Part shown: positions 1 to 9,473 of the stretch, in pieces
How the letters are laid out: every line of letters begins with the position of its first letter
How positions within the stretch are numbered: the first letter of the stretch is position 1
Source: Ruminococcus sp.
GTDB taxonomy: Bacteria; Bacillota; Clostridia; Oscillospirales; Ruminococcaceae
NCBI GenBank assembly: GCA_023665505.1
Contig: JAMPDU010000008.1
Span: forward strand, 1-45,568
Length of the DNA stretch: 45,568 nt
Direction: 5' to 3'
The notes under the pieces: generated by a model
What the model was told of the DNA's origin: nothing
What the model saw: the letters and a program-made list of their open reading frames with translations, nothing else
The model's database searches: none
Program-made: the position numbers and the translations under genes

Positions 1-125
1 GTCTGACCTCCGGGACTGTTGTATTTAACAGTTTACAGTAAAGTCTCCAAAATTCCAAAATAAACCAATTGCACCAACAAATCCCGTGAAAAAGAATATT
101 AACAAAACGTACACAAAAATTCAAT

Positions 126-176
126 CCTTGCAAGCGGAACAGCTTTCCAATTAACAGACAAACCAACAGTTACCAA
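126..176. repeat. Diverged copy of the interspersed repeat seen at 13085-13862
   Basis: The stretch containing CCTTGCAAGCGGAAC and CCAACAGTTACCAA matches, at roughly 80% by eye, the right arm of the repeat locus near 13815-13855 (CCCTGCAAGCGAAACAACC, CCAACAGTTCCACC), in the same orientation. The rest of 1-353 is AT-rich, with no convincing gene on either strand. Any gene upstream lies outside the window. Confidence 0.55.
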
Positions 177-353
177 TAAAATACAAAAATGTATAAATTT
201 AGCATAATAATTAACTAAATTAACATTTAACTATGTTAATAACCCAAAATCATTTTTAAGCGTTTTTTCAAAAAAAATCGCAAAAAGTGGTAAAGAGTAT
301 GTATTTATATTATGTACAAATTATTAACATTGCCAATAATATCCAAAATAAAG

Positions 354-383
354 AAAAGGCTGCCAAAATTGACAGCCTTTTTC
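354..383 (-). terminator. Rho-independent terminator of the hydrogenase operon
   Basis: On the minus strand an AAAAAGGCTG stem pairs with CAGCCTTTT around an AATTTTGG loop and runs into a T-rich tract. It lies 12 bases past the hydA stop codon, where the five-gene operon should end. The A-tract on the other side makes it potentially bidirectional. Confidence 0.75.
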
Positions 384-394
384 ATATTCAAGCC

Positions 395-2140
395 TTACAG
401 ACCTCTCTTAACATAAGTCGTGTGGAGAACCTCGTGAGCCTTGTGGCTGCCGGGTTTCTCAAAGAAAGTGTCGTAAACTTCCTTGATAGCGGGGTTTTCG
501 TGAGAACGCCTGAGAGTGCTCGCCGCGTCCTCGTCGTAGAGAGCCTTTGCGCGGATTGCGCGAATGTCCTCAAAGTTCCGTACAGAGGCGGGTTGCTGGG
601 GTTGACCGCCGCCGTTTACGCAGCCGCCGGGACAGCCCATAATCTCGATAAACGTATAGTCCGCCTCGCCTTTTTGAACCTTTTTCAGCAGTTCAGCCGC
701 GTTAGCCGTGCCCGAGGCAACCGCTACCTTAACGTCAAGGTCGCCTACCTTATAGGACGCCTCTTTGATGCCCGCAACGCCGCGAACCTCGGTGAAATCG
801 ATGTTTCCTGCCTCTTCGCCGGTTATCATCTTCACGGCGGTACGCAGAGCAGCCTCCATAACGCCGCCCGTCGCGCCGAAGATTACGCCCGCGCCCGTGC
901 CTATTCCGAGAGGATCGTCGAACTTCTCGTCCTCAAGCTCGGTGAACTTAATTCCGCAGCGTTTGATAAGGCGGGCAAGCTCTCTTGTGGTGATAGAAAT
1001 GTCCACGTCGGGAACTCCCGCCGCGCTCTCGTCGTCTCTGCCTATCTCGAACTTTTTCGCCGTACAGGGCATTACCGCAACAACCACCATATCCTTGGGG
1101 TCGATGTTCATTTTCTGCGCGTAGTAGGTCTTTGCCGTCGCGCCGAACATCTGCATGGGGGACTTGCAGCTGGAAAGATTTTCCGTCATGTCGGGGAAAT
1201 AGTGCTCGCAGTACTTAACCCAGCCCGGTGAGCAGGAGGTTATCATCGGCAGTTTTCCGCCGTTTTTAACCCGTTCCACAAGCTCGTTCGCCTCTTCCAT
1301 AATGGTGAGGTCGGCGGCAAAGTCCGTATCGAAAACCTTGTCAAAGCCTATTCTGCGGAGAGCCGCAGCCATTTTGCCCTCGACGTTTGTACCCATGGGA
1401 TAGCCGAATTCCTCGCCCAAAGCGGCGCGTACCGCGGGGGCGGTTTGTACAACGACGAATTTCTTTTCGTCCGCAATTGCAGCCAGAACGTCGTCGGTGT
1501 TGTCCTTTTCGGTGATTGCGCCCACGGGACATACCGCGATGCACTGTCCGCAGGAAATACAGCTTGTTTCGCCCAGACCCAGTTCAAAGGCGGAGCTGAT
1601 GTGGGTCTTGAAACCGCGCTCGTTTGCGCCGATTACGCCCACGCCCTGTGTGGCGTTGCAGACCGCGACGCAGCGGCGGCAGAGAATACATTTGTTGTTG
1701 TCTCTTATCATATGGGCGGCGGAGAAGTCCAAATCGTACTTCATATTCTCGCCCTCGTACTTGAACTCGTCCTCCACGCCCATGTCGTGGCACATCTTTT
1801 TAAGCTCGCAGTTTTCGCTCCGTACGCAGGAAGTACACTTCTTTTCGTGCGTGGAGAGAATGAGCTGCAAGGTCTTTTTGCGGGACTCCAGCACCTTTGG
1901 GGTGTTGGTGAATATCTGCATACCCTCGCTTATGGGGTACACGCAGGAGGCAACAAGCCTCTTTCCCCTGCCCTCGTCGGCCTCCACAACGCAGATACGG
2001 CACGCGCCGATTTCGTTGATGTCCTTAAGGTAGCAGAGGGTGGGAATGTCAACGTTCGCCATACGCGCCGCCCGGAGAATTGACGTACCCTTAGGCGCGG
2101 AAACCTCAACGCCGTTGACTTTAACATTAATCATATCCAT
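395..2140 (-). CDS. hydA: [FeFe]-hydrogenase catalytic subunit, NAD(P)-linked (HydA/HndD type)
   Basis: Catalytic subunit of a cytoplasmic multimeric [FeFe]-hydrogenase interconverting protons and H2 at the H-cluster. Domain order in 581 residues: an N-terminal [2Fe-2S] ferredoxin fold (Cys36, 47, 50, 66), a NuoG-like His-Cys3 site (His98, Cys102, 105, 111), two [4Fe-4S] ferredoxin motifs (Cys151/154/157/161 and 194/197/200/204), then the H-cluster domain with L1 TSCSPGW (301-307), L2 MPCTAKKFE (357-365) and L3 MGCPGGC (501-507). The length fits HndD of the four-subunit NADP-reducing enzymes; Thermotoga HydA is longer, with an extra C-terminal cluster. L1 is unusual: the position that is the H-cluster ligand cysteine in TSCCPGW enzymes is Ser304, while Cys325 occupies an alanine position in the Clostridium pasteurianum enzyme. 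It is the last gene of the operon, 17 bp after the NuoF-like gene. Function is secure. Electron partner (NADH, NADP or bifurcation with ferredoxin) cannot be told from sequence. Confidence 0.95.
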   Translation of the reverse strand: MDMINVKVNGVEVSAPKGTSILRAARMANVDIPTLCYLKDINEIGACRICVVEADEGRGKRLVASCVYPISEGMQIFTNTPKVLESRKKTLQLILSTHEKKCTSCVRSENCELKKMCHDMGVEDEFKYEGENMKYDLDFSAAHMIRDNNKCILCRRCVAVCNATQGVGVIGANERGFKTHISSAFELGLGETSCISCGQCIAVCPVGAITEKDNTDDVLAAIADEKKFVVVQTAPAVRAALGEEFGYPMGTNVEGKMAAALRRIGFDKVFDTDFAADLTIMEEANELVERVKNGGKLPMITSCSPGWVKYCEHYFPDMTENLSSCKSPMQMFGATAKTYYAQKMNIDPKDMVVVAVMPCTAKKFEIGRDDESAAGVPDVDISITTRELARLIKRCGIKFTELEDEKFDDPLGIGTGAGVIFGATGGVMEAALRTAVKMITGEEAGNIDFTEVRGVAGIKEASYKVGDLDVKVAVASGTANAAELLKKVQKGEADYTFIEIMGCPGGCVNGGGQPQQPASVRNFEDIRAIRAKALYDEDAASTLRRSHENPAIKEVYDTFFEKPGSHKAHEVLHTTYVKRGL

Positions 2141-2157
2141 TTCTTCAATCCTCCCGA

Positions 2158-3951
<1,794 letters not shown>

Positions 3952-3970
3952 TTATTCTACCTCCTCAGAC

Positions 3971-4345
3971 TTAACCGAGCTTTGCAGCGTCGATAGTATA
4001 TTTTGTAACAACAGTGCCCTTAACGATGTGCTGGTCGATTATCTCGTCAACCATTTCGGGCTTGACCTTAACATAGGTGGTTTTCTCGCCGTCGGCTTTG
4101 ATTACCTCGACGATCGGCTCGTACTGGCAAAGACCGATACAGCCCGTCTGAACGACGGCGACGTTTTTAAGGTCTCTCTCCTGCACGGCGTTGGAAAAAG
4201 CTGTAAGAACAGGTCTTGCGCCCGCGGCGATACCGCAGGTAGCCATTCCCACAACGACTCTCGTCGCGTCGGAGTCCTCCTCGCGGATGTCGACCTGACC
4301 TTTCATTTTTTCACGGATAGCCTTAAGTTCTTCCAGTGATTTCAT
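3971..4345 (-). CDS. hndB: Small thioredoxin-like [2Fe-2S] subunit (HndB type)
   Basis: A 124-residue protein with the (2Fe-2S) ferredoxin/thioredoxin-like fold of HndB, an accessory electron-transfer subunit in NADP-reducing hydrogenases. Visible cysteines are Cys37 in ATCGIAAGAR and Cys69 and Cys73 in TGCIGLC; the CGIAAGAR signature is typical of this family. Its C-terminal half resembles the N-terminal domain of the following NuoF-like protein (both have a TGC-GLC loop and a hydrophobic P-I strand). A good GGAGG-like site precedes the start. It lies between the orphan HATPase and the NuoF-like gene. Its presence supports a four-subunit Hnd-type complex over the three-subunit HydABC. Confidence 0.88.
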   Translation of the reverse strand: MKSLEELKAIREKMKGQVDIREEDSDATRVVVGMATCGIAAGARPVLTAFSNAVQERDLKNVAVVQTGCIGLCQYEPIVEVIKADGEKTTYVKVKPEMVDEIIDQHIVKGTVVTKYTIDAAKLG

Positions 4346-4393
4346 GGTATTTTCCTCCTTAATAATAGTAAATCCCCAATGAACGAATTTCTC

Positions 4394-4951
4394 CTATTCC
4401 GCCAAATCGGATACCTCGGCGTGATTTTCCTTTAAAAAATCCATAATGAACGCCGATACCTCGGGAGCGGCAAAGTCCGCGTCCTCCCCGAGAATTTCCT
4501 TAAACTCCCGTGTGTCGAGAGTAAAGCTCTTGTCGTCGGCGGAATATGTATAGAGGAAATCGATATGCGTGTTCATTGTAACAAGGGAGTGTATTGTCTG
4601 CGACATATTCCCAAGCGGCATTCTGTCGATTGACGACAGCACGTACACCGCCACTGTTTTTGTCCCGAAACCCGGTTTTGACGTTATTTCAAAGTTTCCT
4701 CCCGTAAGCTCGGCGGACTGTTTGAAAAAGGGTATTCCCAGACCGATTTTGCGGGTGGTTCTTGTGGTAAAGAACGGGTCGGTGACGCTTTTAAGCTGTT
4801 CCTCCGACATACCGCAGCCGTCGTCGGAAATTGTTACCGTAAGCCTGTCCGCGGCGCGGCTAATGTCCACCGTTATCTTGATAAGGGTTGCCTCCGCCCG
4901 CACGGAATTCTGAGCCACGTCAAGGATATTCAGGGAAATTTCCGTCATCAT
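4394..4951 (-). CDS. Orphan histidine-kinase-like ATPase in the hydrogenase operon
   Basis: A 185-residue protein consisting almost entirely of a GHKL ATP-binding domain. It has an N-box (DVAQNSVRAEAT), G1 box (DDGCGM) and G2 box (GLGIPFF), but no dimerisation/phospho-accepting His domain, no sensor domain and no membrane segment. The start is one of two adjacent ATG codons (4951 or 4948), two bases after the stop of the NuoE-like gene, so translation is probably coupled. Genes of this type are commonly found between the NuoE- and NuoF-like genes of clostridial hydrogenase operons. Their role is not established. It may be a regulatory kinase or an ATP-dependent modulator of the complex (inference). 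The last 80 residues are not obviously conserved by eye. Confidence 0.8.
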   Translation of the reverse strand: MMTEISLNILDVAQNSVRAEATLIKITVDISRAADRLTVTISDDGCGMSEEQLKSVTDPFFTTRTTRKIGLGIPFFKQSAELTGGNFEITSKPGFGTKTVAVYVLSSIDRMPLGNMSQTIHSLVTMNTHIDFLYTYSADDKSFTLDTREFKEILGEDADFAAPEVSAFIMDFLKENHAEVSDLAE

Positions 4952-4953
4952 AA

Positions 4954-5448
4954 TCAGTTGTATTTGGCAAGAATATCGTCCACGTCGTCCACGGTAAGTC
5001 TGCCGTAAACGTCGTCGTTCACCGTAAGGACGGGTGCGAGACCGCAGGCGCCTATACAGCGGCACGCCTCGAGGGAGAATTTGCCGTCGGGAGTGCAGCC
5101 CCCGCCCTCGATGCCGAGCTTTTCGATAAGCTTGTTGTAGATGTCGCCGCTGCCCTTGACGTAGCAAGCCGTTCCGAGACAGACGGAGATTTTGTACTGA
5201 CCCTTCGGGTTAAGGGAAAACTGGGCGTAGAATGTTACGACGCCGTAAATTTTCTCCAGCGGGTAGCCTGTTTCGGCGGCGATAATCTTCTGCACCTCGA
5301 TGGGGAGATAGCCGTAGATTTCCTGCGCCTGCTGAAGGATAGGCATGAGGCAGCCTTTTTCATTCTTGTGCTTGTCAATAACGTCACGGAGCTGTTTCTC
5401 CTGGTCGGGAGTGCCCGCGAAAGGGATTGATGAAATTGTTGAACCCAT
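4954..5448 (-). CDS. hydC: NuoE-like [2Fe-2S] subunit of the hydrogenase (HydC/HndA)
   Basis: First gene of the operon. The 164-residue protein has the thioredoxin-like [2Fe-2S] fold of complex I subunit NuoE. The four ligand cysteines are in CLGTACYVKG (near residues 90-95) and in EACRCIGACGLAP (near 130-136). The N-terminal helical region (YGYLPIEVQKIIA) matches the NuoE helical bundle. It relays electrons next to the FMN of the NuoF-like subunit. A strong AAGGAGG site lies just upstream of the ATG. The promoter must lie in the AT-rich 394-bp spacer shared with the divergent sensory cluster. Confidence 0.95.
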   Translation of the reverse strand: MGSTISSIPFAGTPDQEKQLRDVIDKHKNEKGCLMPILQQAQEIYGYLPIEVQKIIAAETGYPLEKIYGVVTFYAQFSLNPKGQYKISVCLGTACYVKGSGDIYNKLIEKLGIEGGGCTPDGKFSLEACRCIGACGLAPVLTVNDDVYGRLTVDDVDDILAKYN

Positions 5449-5842
5449 TATAGAACCTCCTTAATGTAATGGCACGTACACATATTCAATGATATGCTCC
5501 GCACACAATTATATATTCATTATATCACATATTATAACAAAATGCTACAAAATTTTTTCACAGATGTAAACGGGCTTTTTTGTGCACTTCTCACAAAAGA
5601 CTACTGTTTAAGTATACTATTTATTGTAAAAATATTTTGAACAGTATGCCATTTTACAAAACCAAAATATTATTTTTGCACGTTTTTTATGAAATTTACA
5701 CAAAAATATTATGCGATATAACTATTTATTTTATATTAAAATTATGTTATCATAATATTATAAATAGTAGATAGTTATGTAAGGATTTTTTCTTACCTCT
5801 TACGTCTAACCTCTTATTTCCAAAAAAGGAGTGTTTTGAATT
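5449..5842. promoter_or_regulatory. Divergent promoter region between enzyme operon and sensory cluster
   Basis: A 394-bp very AT-rich spacer separates the hydrogenase operon (leftward) from the DRTGG/HydS cluster (rightward). On the minus strand two TATAAT-like boxes lie close together (GTTATAATATG and GATATAATG, about 5519-5540), without a clean -35. On the plus strand TTTACA (5695-5700) and TATAAC (5717-5722) are 16 bp apart. No coding region is credible here. This is the natural place for an operator of a regulator responding to H2 or redox state, but I cannot identify one with confidence. Confidence 0.5.
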
Positions 5843-6190
5843 ATGACCGTTTCCGACATTAAAAATCTTTTGGGAGCGCATTTCCTCTGCGGCGAGGAGC
5901 ACGCCGACCGCGAAGTACATACCGCATGCGGCTCGGATATGATGAGCGACGTTCTTGCCTTTGTGAAGGACCAGTCGGTGCTGCTGACGGGGCTTTGCAA
6001 CCCACAGTCCGTACGCACAGCCGAGATGATGGACATTGTGTGCATCGTTTTCGTACGGGGCAAAACCCCCGATGACTCGATTATCGAGCTTGCCAAAGAG
6101 AGGGGCATTGTGCTGCTCTCAACGCCTATGAGAATGTTTTCCGCCTGCGGTTTGCTGTACCAGAACGGCTTGCGGGGCGGGGAGAATTGA
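5843..6190 (+). CDS. DRTGG-domain protein 1
   Basis: A 115-residue stand-alone DRTGG-type domain, the fold found between CBS domains of regulatory pyrophosphatases and in phosphotransacetylase and BioD-like proteins. Supporting features are the N-terminal LLGAHFLCGEEH segment, the alternating hydrophobic strands (VLLTGL, IVCIVFVRGK), an ELAKERGIVLLSTP segment and a short C-terminal helix. The molecular role of isolated DRTGG domains is not settled; ligand-binding regulation is the usual proposal. GGAG lies about 13 bp before the ATG. It opens the divergent cluster, and a second copy occurs at 9137, so the two may form a heterodimer (inference). Confidence 0.8.
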   Translation: MTVSDIKNLLGAHFLCGEEHADREVHTACGSDMMSDVLAFVKDQSVLLTGLCNPQSVRTAEMMDIVCIVFVRGKTPDDSIIELAKERGIVLLSTPMRMFSACGLLYQNGLRGGEN

Positions 6191-6269
6191 TTTTGTAAAA
6201 TTTTTCTAAAAATTGCCAAAAAAGACTGCGAAAGGAGAAGTTCCGCAAATCGGGACATATTCACAAATT

Positions 6270-6692
6270 ATGAGCGATTCGATAAAGCTGCATTATACCG
6301 TTTCCCCGGACGATTTCACCCGCGCGGGCGAGGCGTCGGGAGACGTTAAGGGCAAGCTGAAAAAAATGGGAGTTCCCCCCGAGGCGGTGCGCAAGGTCGC
6401 AATTGCCATGTACGAGGGGGAGATAAATATGGTAATTCATGCCAACGGCGGAAACATCGACGTTGAAATCACCGAGGACAGCATCATCATGACCCTTGCG
6501 GACAAAGGTCCGGGCATCGCCGACATCGAGCAGGCTATGCAGGCGGGGTGGTCCACCGCCCCGGACAACGTGCGTTCTCTCGGGTTCGGCGCGGGAATGG
6601 GTCTGCCAAATATGAAAAAATATTCCGACGATATGAAGATTGAGACGGAGCTTGGCGTGGGCACGACCGTCACCATGAAAGTGAACGTATGA
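6270..6692 (+). CDS. RsbW-like serine kinase / anti-sigma-type HATPase
   Basis: A 140-residue GHKL ATPase of the RsbW/SpoIIAB kind, which phosphorylates an antagonist protein or binds a sigma factor. The N-box is YEGEINMVIHANGG, the G1 box DKGPGI and the G2 box GFGAGMGLPNM. Start choice is uncertain. A TTG at 6213 extends the frame by 19 residues but has no ribosome site and the added residues look non-conserved; the ATG at 6270 gives the N-terminus expected for the family. A good GGAG lies 34 bp upstream of that ATG, which is odd. The stop overlaps the next start as ATGA. No antagonist gene (SpoIIAA/RsbV-like) is in the cluster, so its target is unknown. Location beside a sensory hydrogenase suggests it transmits that signal (inference). 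Confidence 0.85.
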   Translation: MSDSIKLHYTVSPDDFTRAGEASGDVKGKLKKMGVPPEAVRKVAIAMYEGEINMVIHANGGNIDVEITEDSIIMTLADKGPGIADIEQAMQAGWSTAPDNVRSLGFGAGMGLPNMKKYSDDMKIETELGVGTTVTMKVNV

Positions 6693-7765
6693 CAAATTTT
6701 GACATTGCGATTGTGGGCGGCGGTCCTGCGGGGGCAACCCTTGCGAGGCTTTTGGACGGGCGGTTTTCGGTGCTGCTTATCGACGGCAAAACCCCGTCGG
6801 AAGAGAGTTTCCGCAAGGTTTGCGGGGGACTGCTTTCCCCCGACGCGCAAAAGGCTTTCGCCGAGTTCGACCTGACTTTGCCGAAAGATATTATGGTTGA
6901 CCCGCAGATTTTTTCCGTGCGGACTATCGACCTGAACACCCGTACCGAACGGCATTACCAGCGGTTTTATATGAACCTCGACCGCCATAAATTCGACCTT
7001 TGGCTGGAAAGCCTTGTCCCCGAGAGGGTGACGAGGTTTGTGGGAAAATGTGTAAAAATCTCCCGTAATGAGGAAATGTACATATTAAACTGCCGCAGCG
7101 AGGGCGGTGCGGAGGAAAAATTTTCCGCCAAATATATCGTGGGCGCGGACGGGGCGGGGTCTGCCGTGAGGAAATTTTTGTACCCGGGCAAAAAGATACG
7201 CCGCTACACCGCCATACAGCAGTGGTTTCCCGAAAGCCACGCAAAGCCGTTCTACAGCTGCATTTTCGACCCTGTGACAAGCGATTGCTGCTCTTGGTCT
7301 ATCTCAAAGGACAGCTTTTTCATATTCGGCGGGGCGTTCGCGCCCGAGGGCTGCCGCAAAGCCTTTGAGGAGCAGAAAAGGCGGCTTGCGGAGTACGGCT
7401 TTAAGTTCGGCGAGCCGCTGAAAACCGAGGCGTGTATCGTCCTGCGCCCGAAGTCGCCTTTCGACGTTTGCGCGGGGCGGGACGGGGCGTTCCTAATCGG
7501 CGAGGCGGCGGGGCTTATAAGTCCCAGCTCGCTGGAGGGGATTAGCTTTGCTGTGAACAGCGCGCGGCTTTTGGCTGAGGTACTGAACAGCGGTGTCGCT
7601 AACCCGTGCGGGAAATATTGCACAAAAATATTGCCTTTGAAAATAAAAATTTTGGTAAAAGTACTAAAATGCCCTTTTATGTACAACCCGACTTTGCGGA
7701 AAATTGTGATGAAAAGCGGCATAAGCAGTATTACTATACAAAAAAATAACGACAAAAATTTATAA
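6689..7765 (+). CDS. FAD-dependent oxidoreductase, geranylgeranyl-reductase-like
   Basis: A 358-residue flavoprotein. The N-terminal Rossmann motif IVGGGPAGATLARLL (8-22) binds FAD, a second signature, YIVGADGAGSAVRKFL, lies near residue 150, and the family GD-like motif appears as AFLIGEAAGLISPSSLEGI near 270. It belongs to the large FixC/geranylgeranyl reductase/CbrA-like group of FAD reductases. The substrate is not evident. The conserved catalytic CGG motif is present as KVCGGLLSP near residue 44. The start overlaps the HATPase stop by 4 bp, so it is translationally coupled to a signalling gene, which is unusual for a lipid-modifying enzyme. It could instead act as the redox partner of the hydrogenase-like protein encoded 40 bp downstream (inference). 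Confidence 0.8.
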   Translation: MTNFDIAIVGGGPAGATLARLLDGRFSVLLIDGKTPSEESFRKVCGGLLSPDAQKAFAEFDLTLPKDIMVDPQIFSVRTIDLNTRTERHYQRFYMNLDRHKFDLWLESLVPERVTRFVGKCVKISRNEEMYILNCRSEGGAEEKFSAKYIVGADGAGSAVRKFLYPGKKIRRYTAIQQWFPESHAKPFYSCIFDPVTSDCCSWSISKDSFFIFGGAFAPEGCRKAFEEQKRRLAEYGFKFGEPLKTEACIVLRPKSPFDVCAGRDGAFLIGEAAGLISPSSLEGISFAVNSARLLAEVLNSGVANPCGKYCTKILPLKIKILVKVLKCPFMYNPTLRKIVMKSGISSITIQKNNDKNL

Positions 7766-7805
7766 AAAATTTACAAAAGACCCAATTAAGAAAGGAGCGG
7801 TCGGA

Positions 7806-9098
7806 ATGAAATTCAGCAATTCGGTGCAGCTGGACAAGGACAAGTGCATGGGCTGCATAAACTGCATTAAACGCTGCCCCACGCAGGCTATCCGCGTGCG
7901 CGGCGGCAAGGCGGCTATTATAAAGGAGTTCTGCATCGACTGCGGCGAGTGCATAAAAATATGCCCCCACCACGCGAAACTGGCGTCTTACGACCCGCTT
8001 TCGGTACTGGAGGATTACGAGTACACGGTGGCGCTGCCCGCGCCGTCGCTGTACGGGCAGTTCAACAATCTGGACGATATTAACATTGTTCTGCGGGCGC
8101 TGCTGAAAATGGGCTTTGACGCGGTTTACGAGGTATCGGCGGCGGCAGAGCTTGTCAGCGAGCTTTCGCGGAAGTACGTGGCGGAAAATATGCACCTGCG
8201 CCCGTTTATTTCGTCGGCGTGCCCGTCGGTGGTGCGGCTTATAAGCGTGCGGTTTCCCAACCTTATAGAGCACATTCTGCCAATCGCCGCGCCTATGGAC
8301 GTTGCCGCCTCGGAGGCGAGAAAAACGGCTATGGAAAAGACGGGTCTGCCCTCGGAAAAAATTGGAATAATTTTCATTTCCCCCTGCCCCGCAAAGGTTA
8401 CGGCGGTGAAGTCGCCAATAGGGTACGAAAAGTCGGAAGTGGACGCGGTTGTGGCGATTAAGGACGTTTACCCCGCAATTTTGGGGCATATGAAAAATTC
8501 CGTGGACGACGAGACGGAGCTTATGACTTCGGGAAAAATCGGCATCAGCTGGGGGCGCAGCGGCGGCGAGGCGGGGGGCTTGCTGACGGACAGCTACCTT
8601 GCGGCGGACGGCATTGAAAATGTTATAAAAGTCCTTGAGGATTTGGAGGATCAGAAGTTCTCAAACCTTGATTTTATCGAGCTTAACGCCTGCTCGGGCG
8701 GGTGCGTGGGGGGTACTCTCACGGTGGAGAACCCTTACGTTGCAAAGGCAAAACTTGACAGATTAAGGAAATATATGCCTGTTTCCAAGAGCCACCTTGC
8801 GGGCACGGAGCTTGACAAGCCGTTTTTTGAAAAGGAAATAGAGTACGCCCCCGTATTCAAAATCGGCAAGAGTTTGAAGGACAGCATTGCGGCAATGGCG
8901 AAAATCAGCCTGTTGTGCGACAGGTTCCCGGGGTTGGACTGCGGCTCCTGCGGTGCGCCGACGTGCCGCGCCCTTGCGGAAGATATTGTCAGCGGCAGGG
9001 CGGCGGAACGGGACTGCATTTACCTGCTCCGGGACTACATACATCAGATTTCGCAGCAGTTCAGCACGCTGGATTCTCTTAACAAGGACGAGAAGTAA
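7806..9098 (+). CDS. Group D-like 'sensory' [FeFe]-hydrogenase homologue (HydS type)
   Basis: A 430-residue hydrogenase-family protein. It has two N-terminal [4Fe-4S] motifs (Cys14/17/20/24 and 43/46/49/53), an H-cluster domain, and a C-terminal extra cluster motif (DCGSCGAPTC, Cys379/382/387 plus Cys404) like that in RnfB. The H-cluster motifs diverge from catalytic enzymes. L1 is SSACPS (136-141) with Ala138 where catalytic enzymes carry the proton-relay cysteine; Cys139 remains as ligand. L2 is ISPCPAKV (Cys194) and L3 is NACSGGC (Cys296 and Cys300). An alanine at this position and the absence of a PAS domain match the published group D putative sensory hydrogenases rather than group C. 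A strong AAAGGAG precedes the ATG. H2 sensing that feeds the neighbouring kinase or DRTGG proteins is inference. Confidence 0.88.
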   Translation: MKFSNSVQLDKDKCMGCINCIKRCPTQAIRVRGGKAAIIKEFCIDCGECIKICPHHAKLASYDPLSVLEDYEYTVALPAPSLYGQFNNLDDINIVLRALLKMGFDAVYEVSAAAELVSELSRKYVAENMHLRPFISSACPSVVRLISVRFPNLIEHILPIAAPMDVAASEARKTAMEKTGLPSEKIGIIFISPCPAKVTAVKSPIGYEKSEVDAVVAIKDVYPAILGHMKNSVDDETELMTSGKIGISWGRSGGEAGGLLTDSYLAADGIENVIKVLEDLEDQKFSNLDFIELNACSGGCVGGTLTVENPYVAKAKLDRLRKYMPVSKSHLAGTELDKPFFEKEIEYAPVFKIGKSLKDSIAAMAKISLLCDRFPGLDCGSCGAPTCRALAEDIVSGRAAERDCIYLLRDYIHQISQQFSTLDSLNKDEK

Positions 9099-9136
9099 CA
9101 ATTTTTACCATTTATAAAACGGAAAGGATTGGTAAT

Positions 9137-9469
9137 ATGAAACTTAGCGAATTTACCGAAAAATGCGGCTTTGAGGTGCTCAACAGGGGCGGGGAGGATA
9201 CGGAGCTTACGGGGATTTTCTGCTGCGATTTGCTGTCGTTTGCAATGTCCCGAAACCCTGCGGGGTCGGTGTGGGTGACGGTTATGGGCAACGTGAACAC
9301 GGTGGCGGTGGCGGTGCTGACGGAGGGCGGCTGTATCGTCCTCGCGGAGGGGGCGCAGCTTGACGAGAACGCTCTCGAAAAGGCTAAGCAGCAGGACGTG
9401 ACGATTTTGCGCACCGACAAACCCGTGTTTGAGGCGGCTTTGGCGGCGCACGGGCTGATAAAGGGGTGA
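9137..9469 (+). CDS. DRTGG-domain protein 2
   Basis: A 110-residue protein that is mostly one DRTGG-like domain, a remote paralogue of the protein at 5843. Shared layout: an N-terminal helix, the FCCDLLSFAM segment aligning with the GSDMMSDVLAF segment of copy 1, a strand at VAVAVLTEGG and a final TILRTDKPVFEAA corresponding to VLLSTPMRMFSAC. A GGAAAGG site precedes the ATG. Paired DRTGG proteins with a hydrogenase-type sensor recur in clostridial hydrogenase loci as I recall; their ligand is unknown. Only 4 bp separate it from the CPBP protease gene. Confidence 0.78.
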   Translation: MKLSEFTEKCGFEVLNRGGEDTELTGIFCCDLLSFAMSRNPAGSVWVTVMGNVNTVAVAVLTEGGCIVLAEGAQLDENALEKAKQQDVTILRTDKPVFEAALAAHGLIKG

Positions 9470-9473
9470 CGGT

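Noticed and set aside
287..1231. Long open frames on the plus strand opposite hydA and the NuoF-like gene (287-1231, 1445-2083, 2236-2928, 3193-3942)
   Set aside because: They mirror strongly conserved genes on the minus strand, have no ribosome sites and their products are low-complexity; they are shadow frames.
5510..5545. Possible Rex (NADH-sensing repressor) operator TTGTTATAATATGTGA upstream of the hydrogenase operon
   Set aside because: Only the left half matches the TTGTTAA...TTAACAA consensus; the right half does not, so I do not call it.
6213..6269. TTG start at 6213 for the RsbW-like kinase
   Set aside because: No ribosome site before it, and the added 19 residues look non-conserved; ATG at 6270 fits the family N-terminus.
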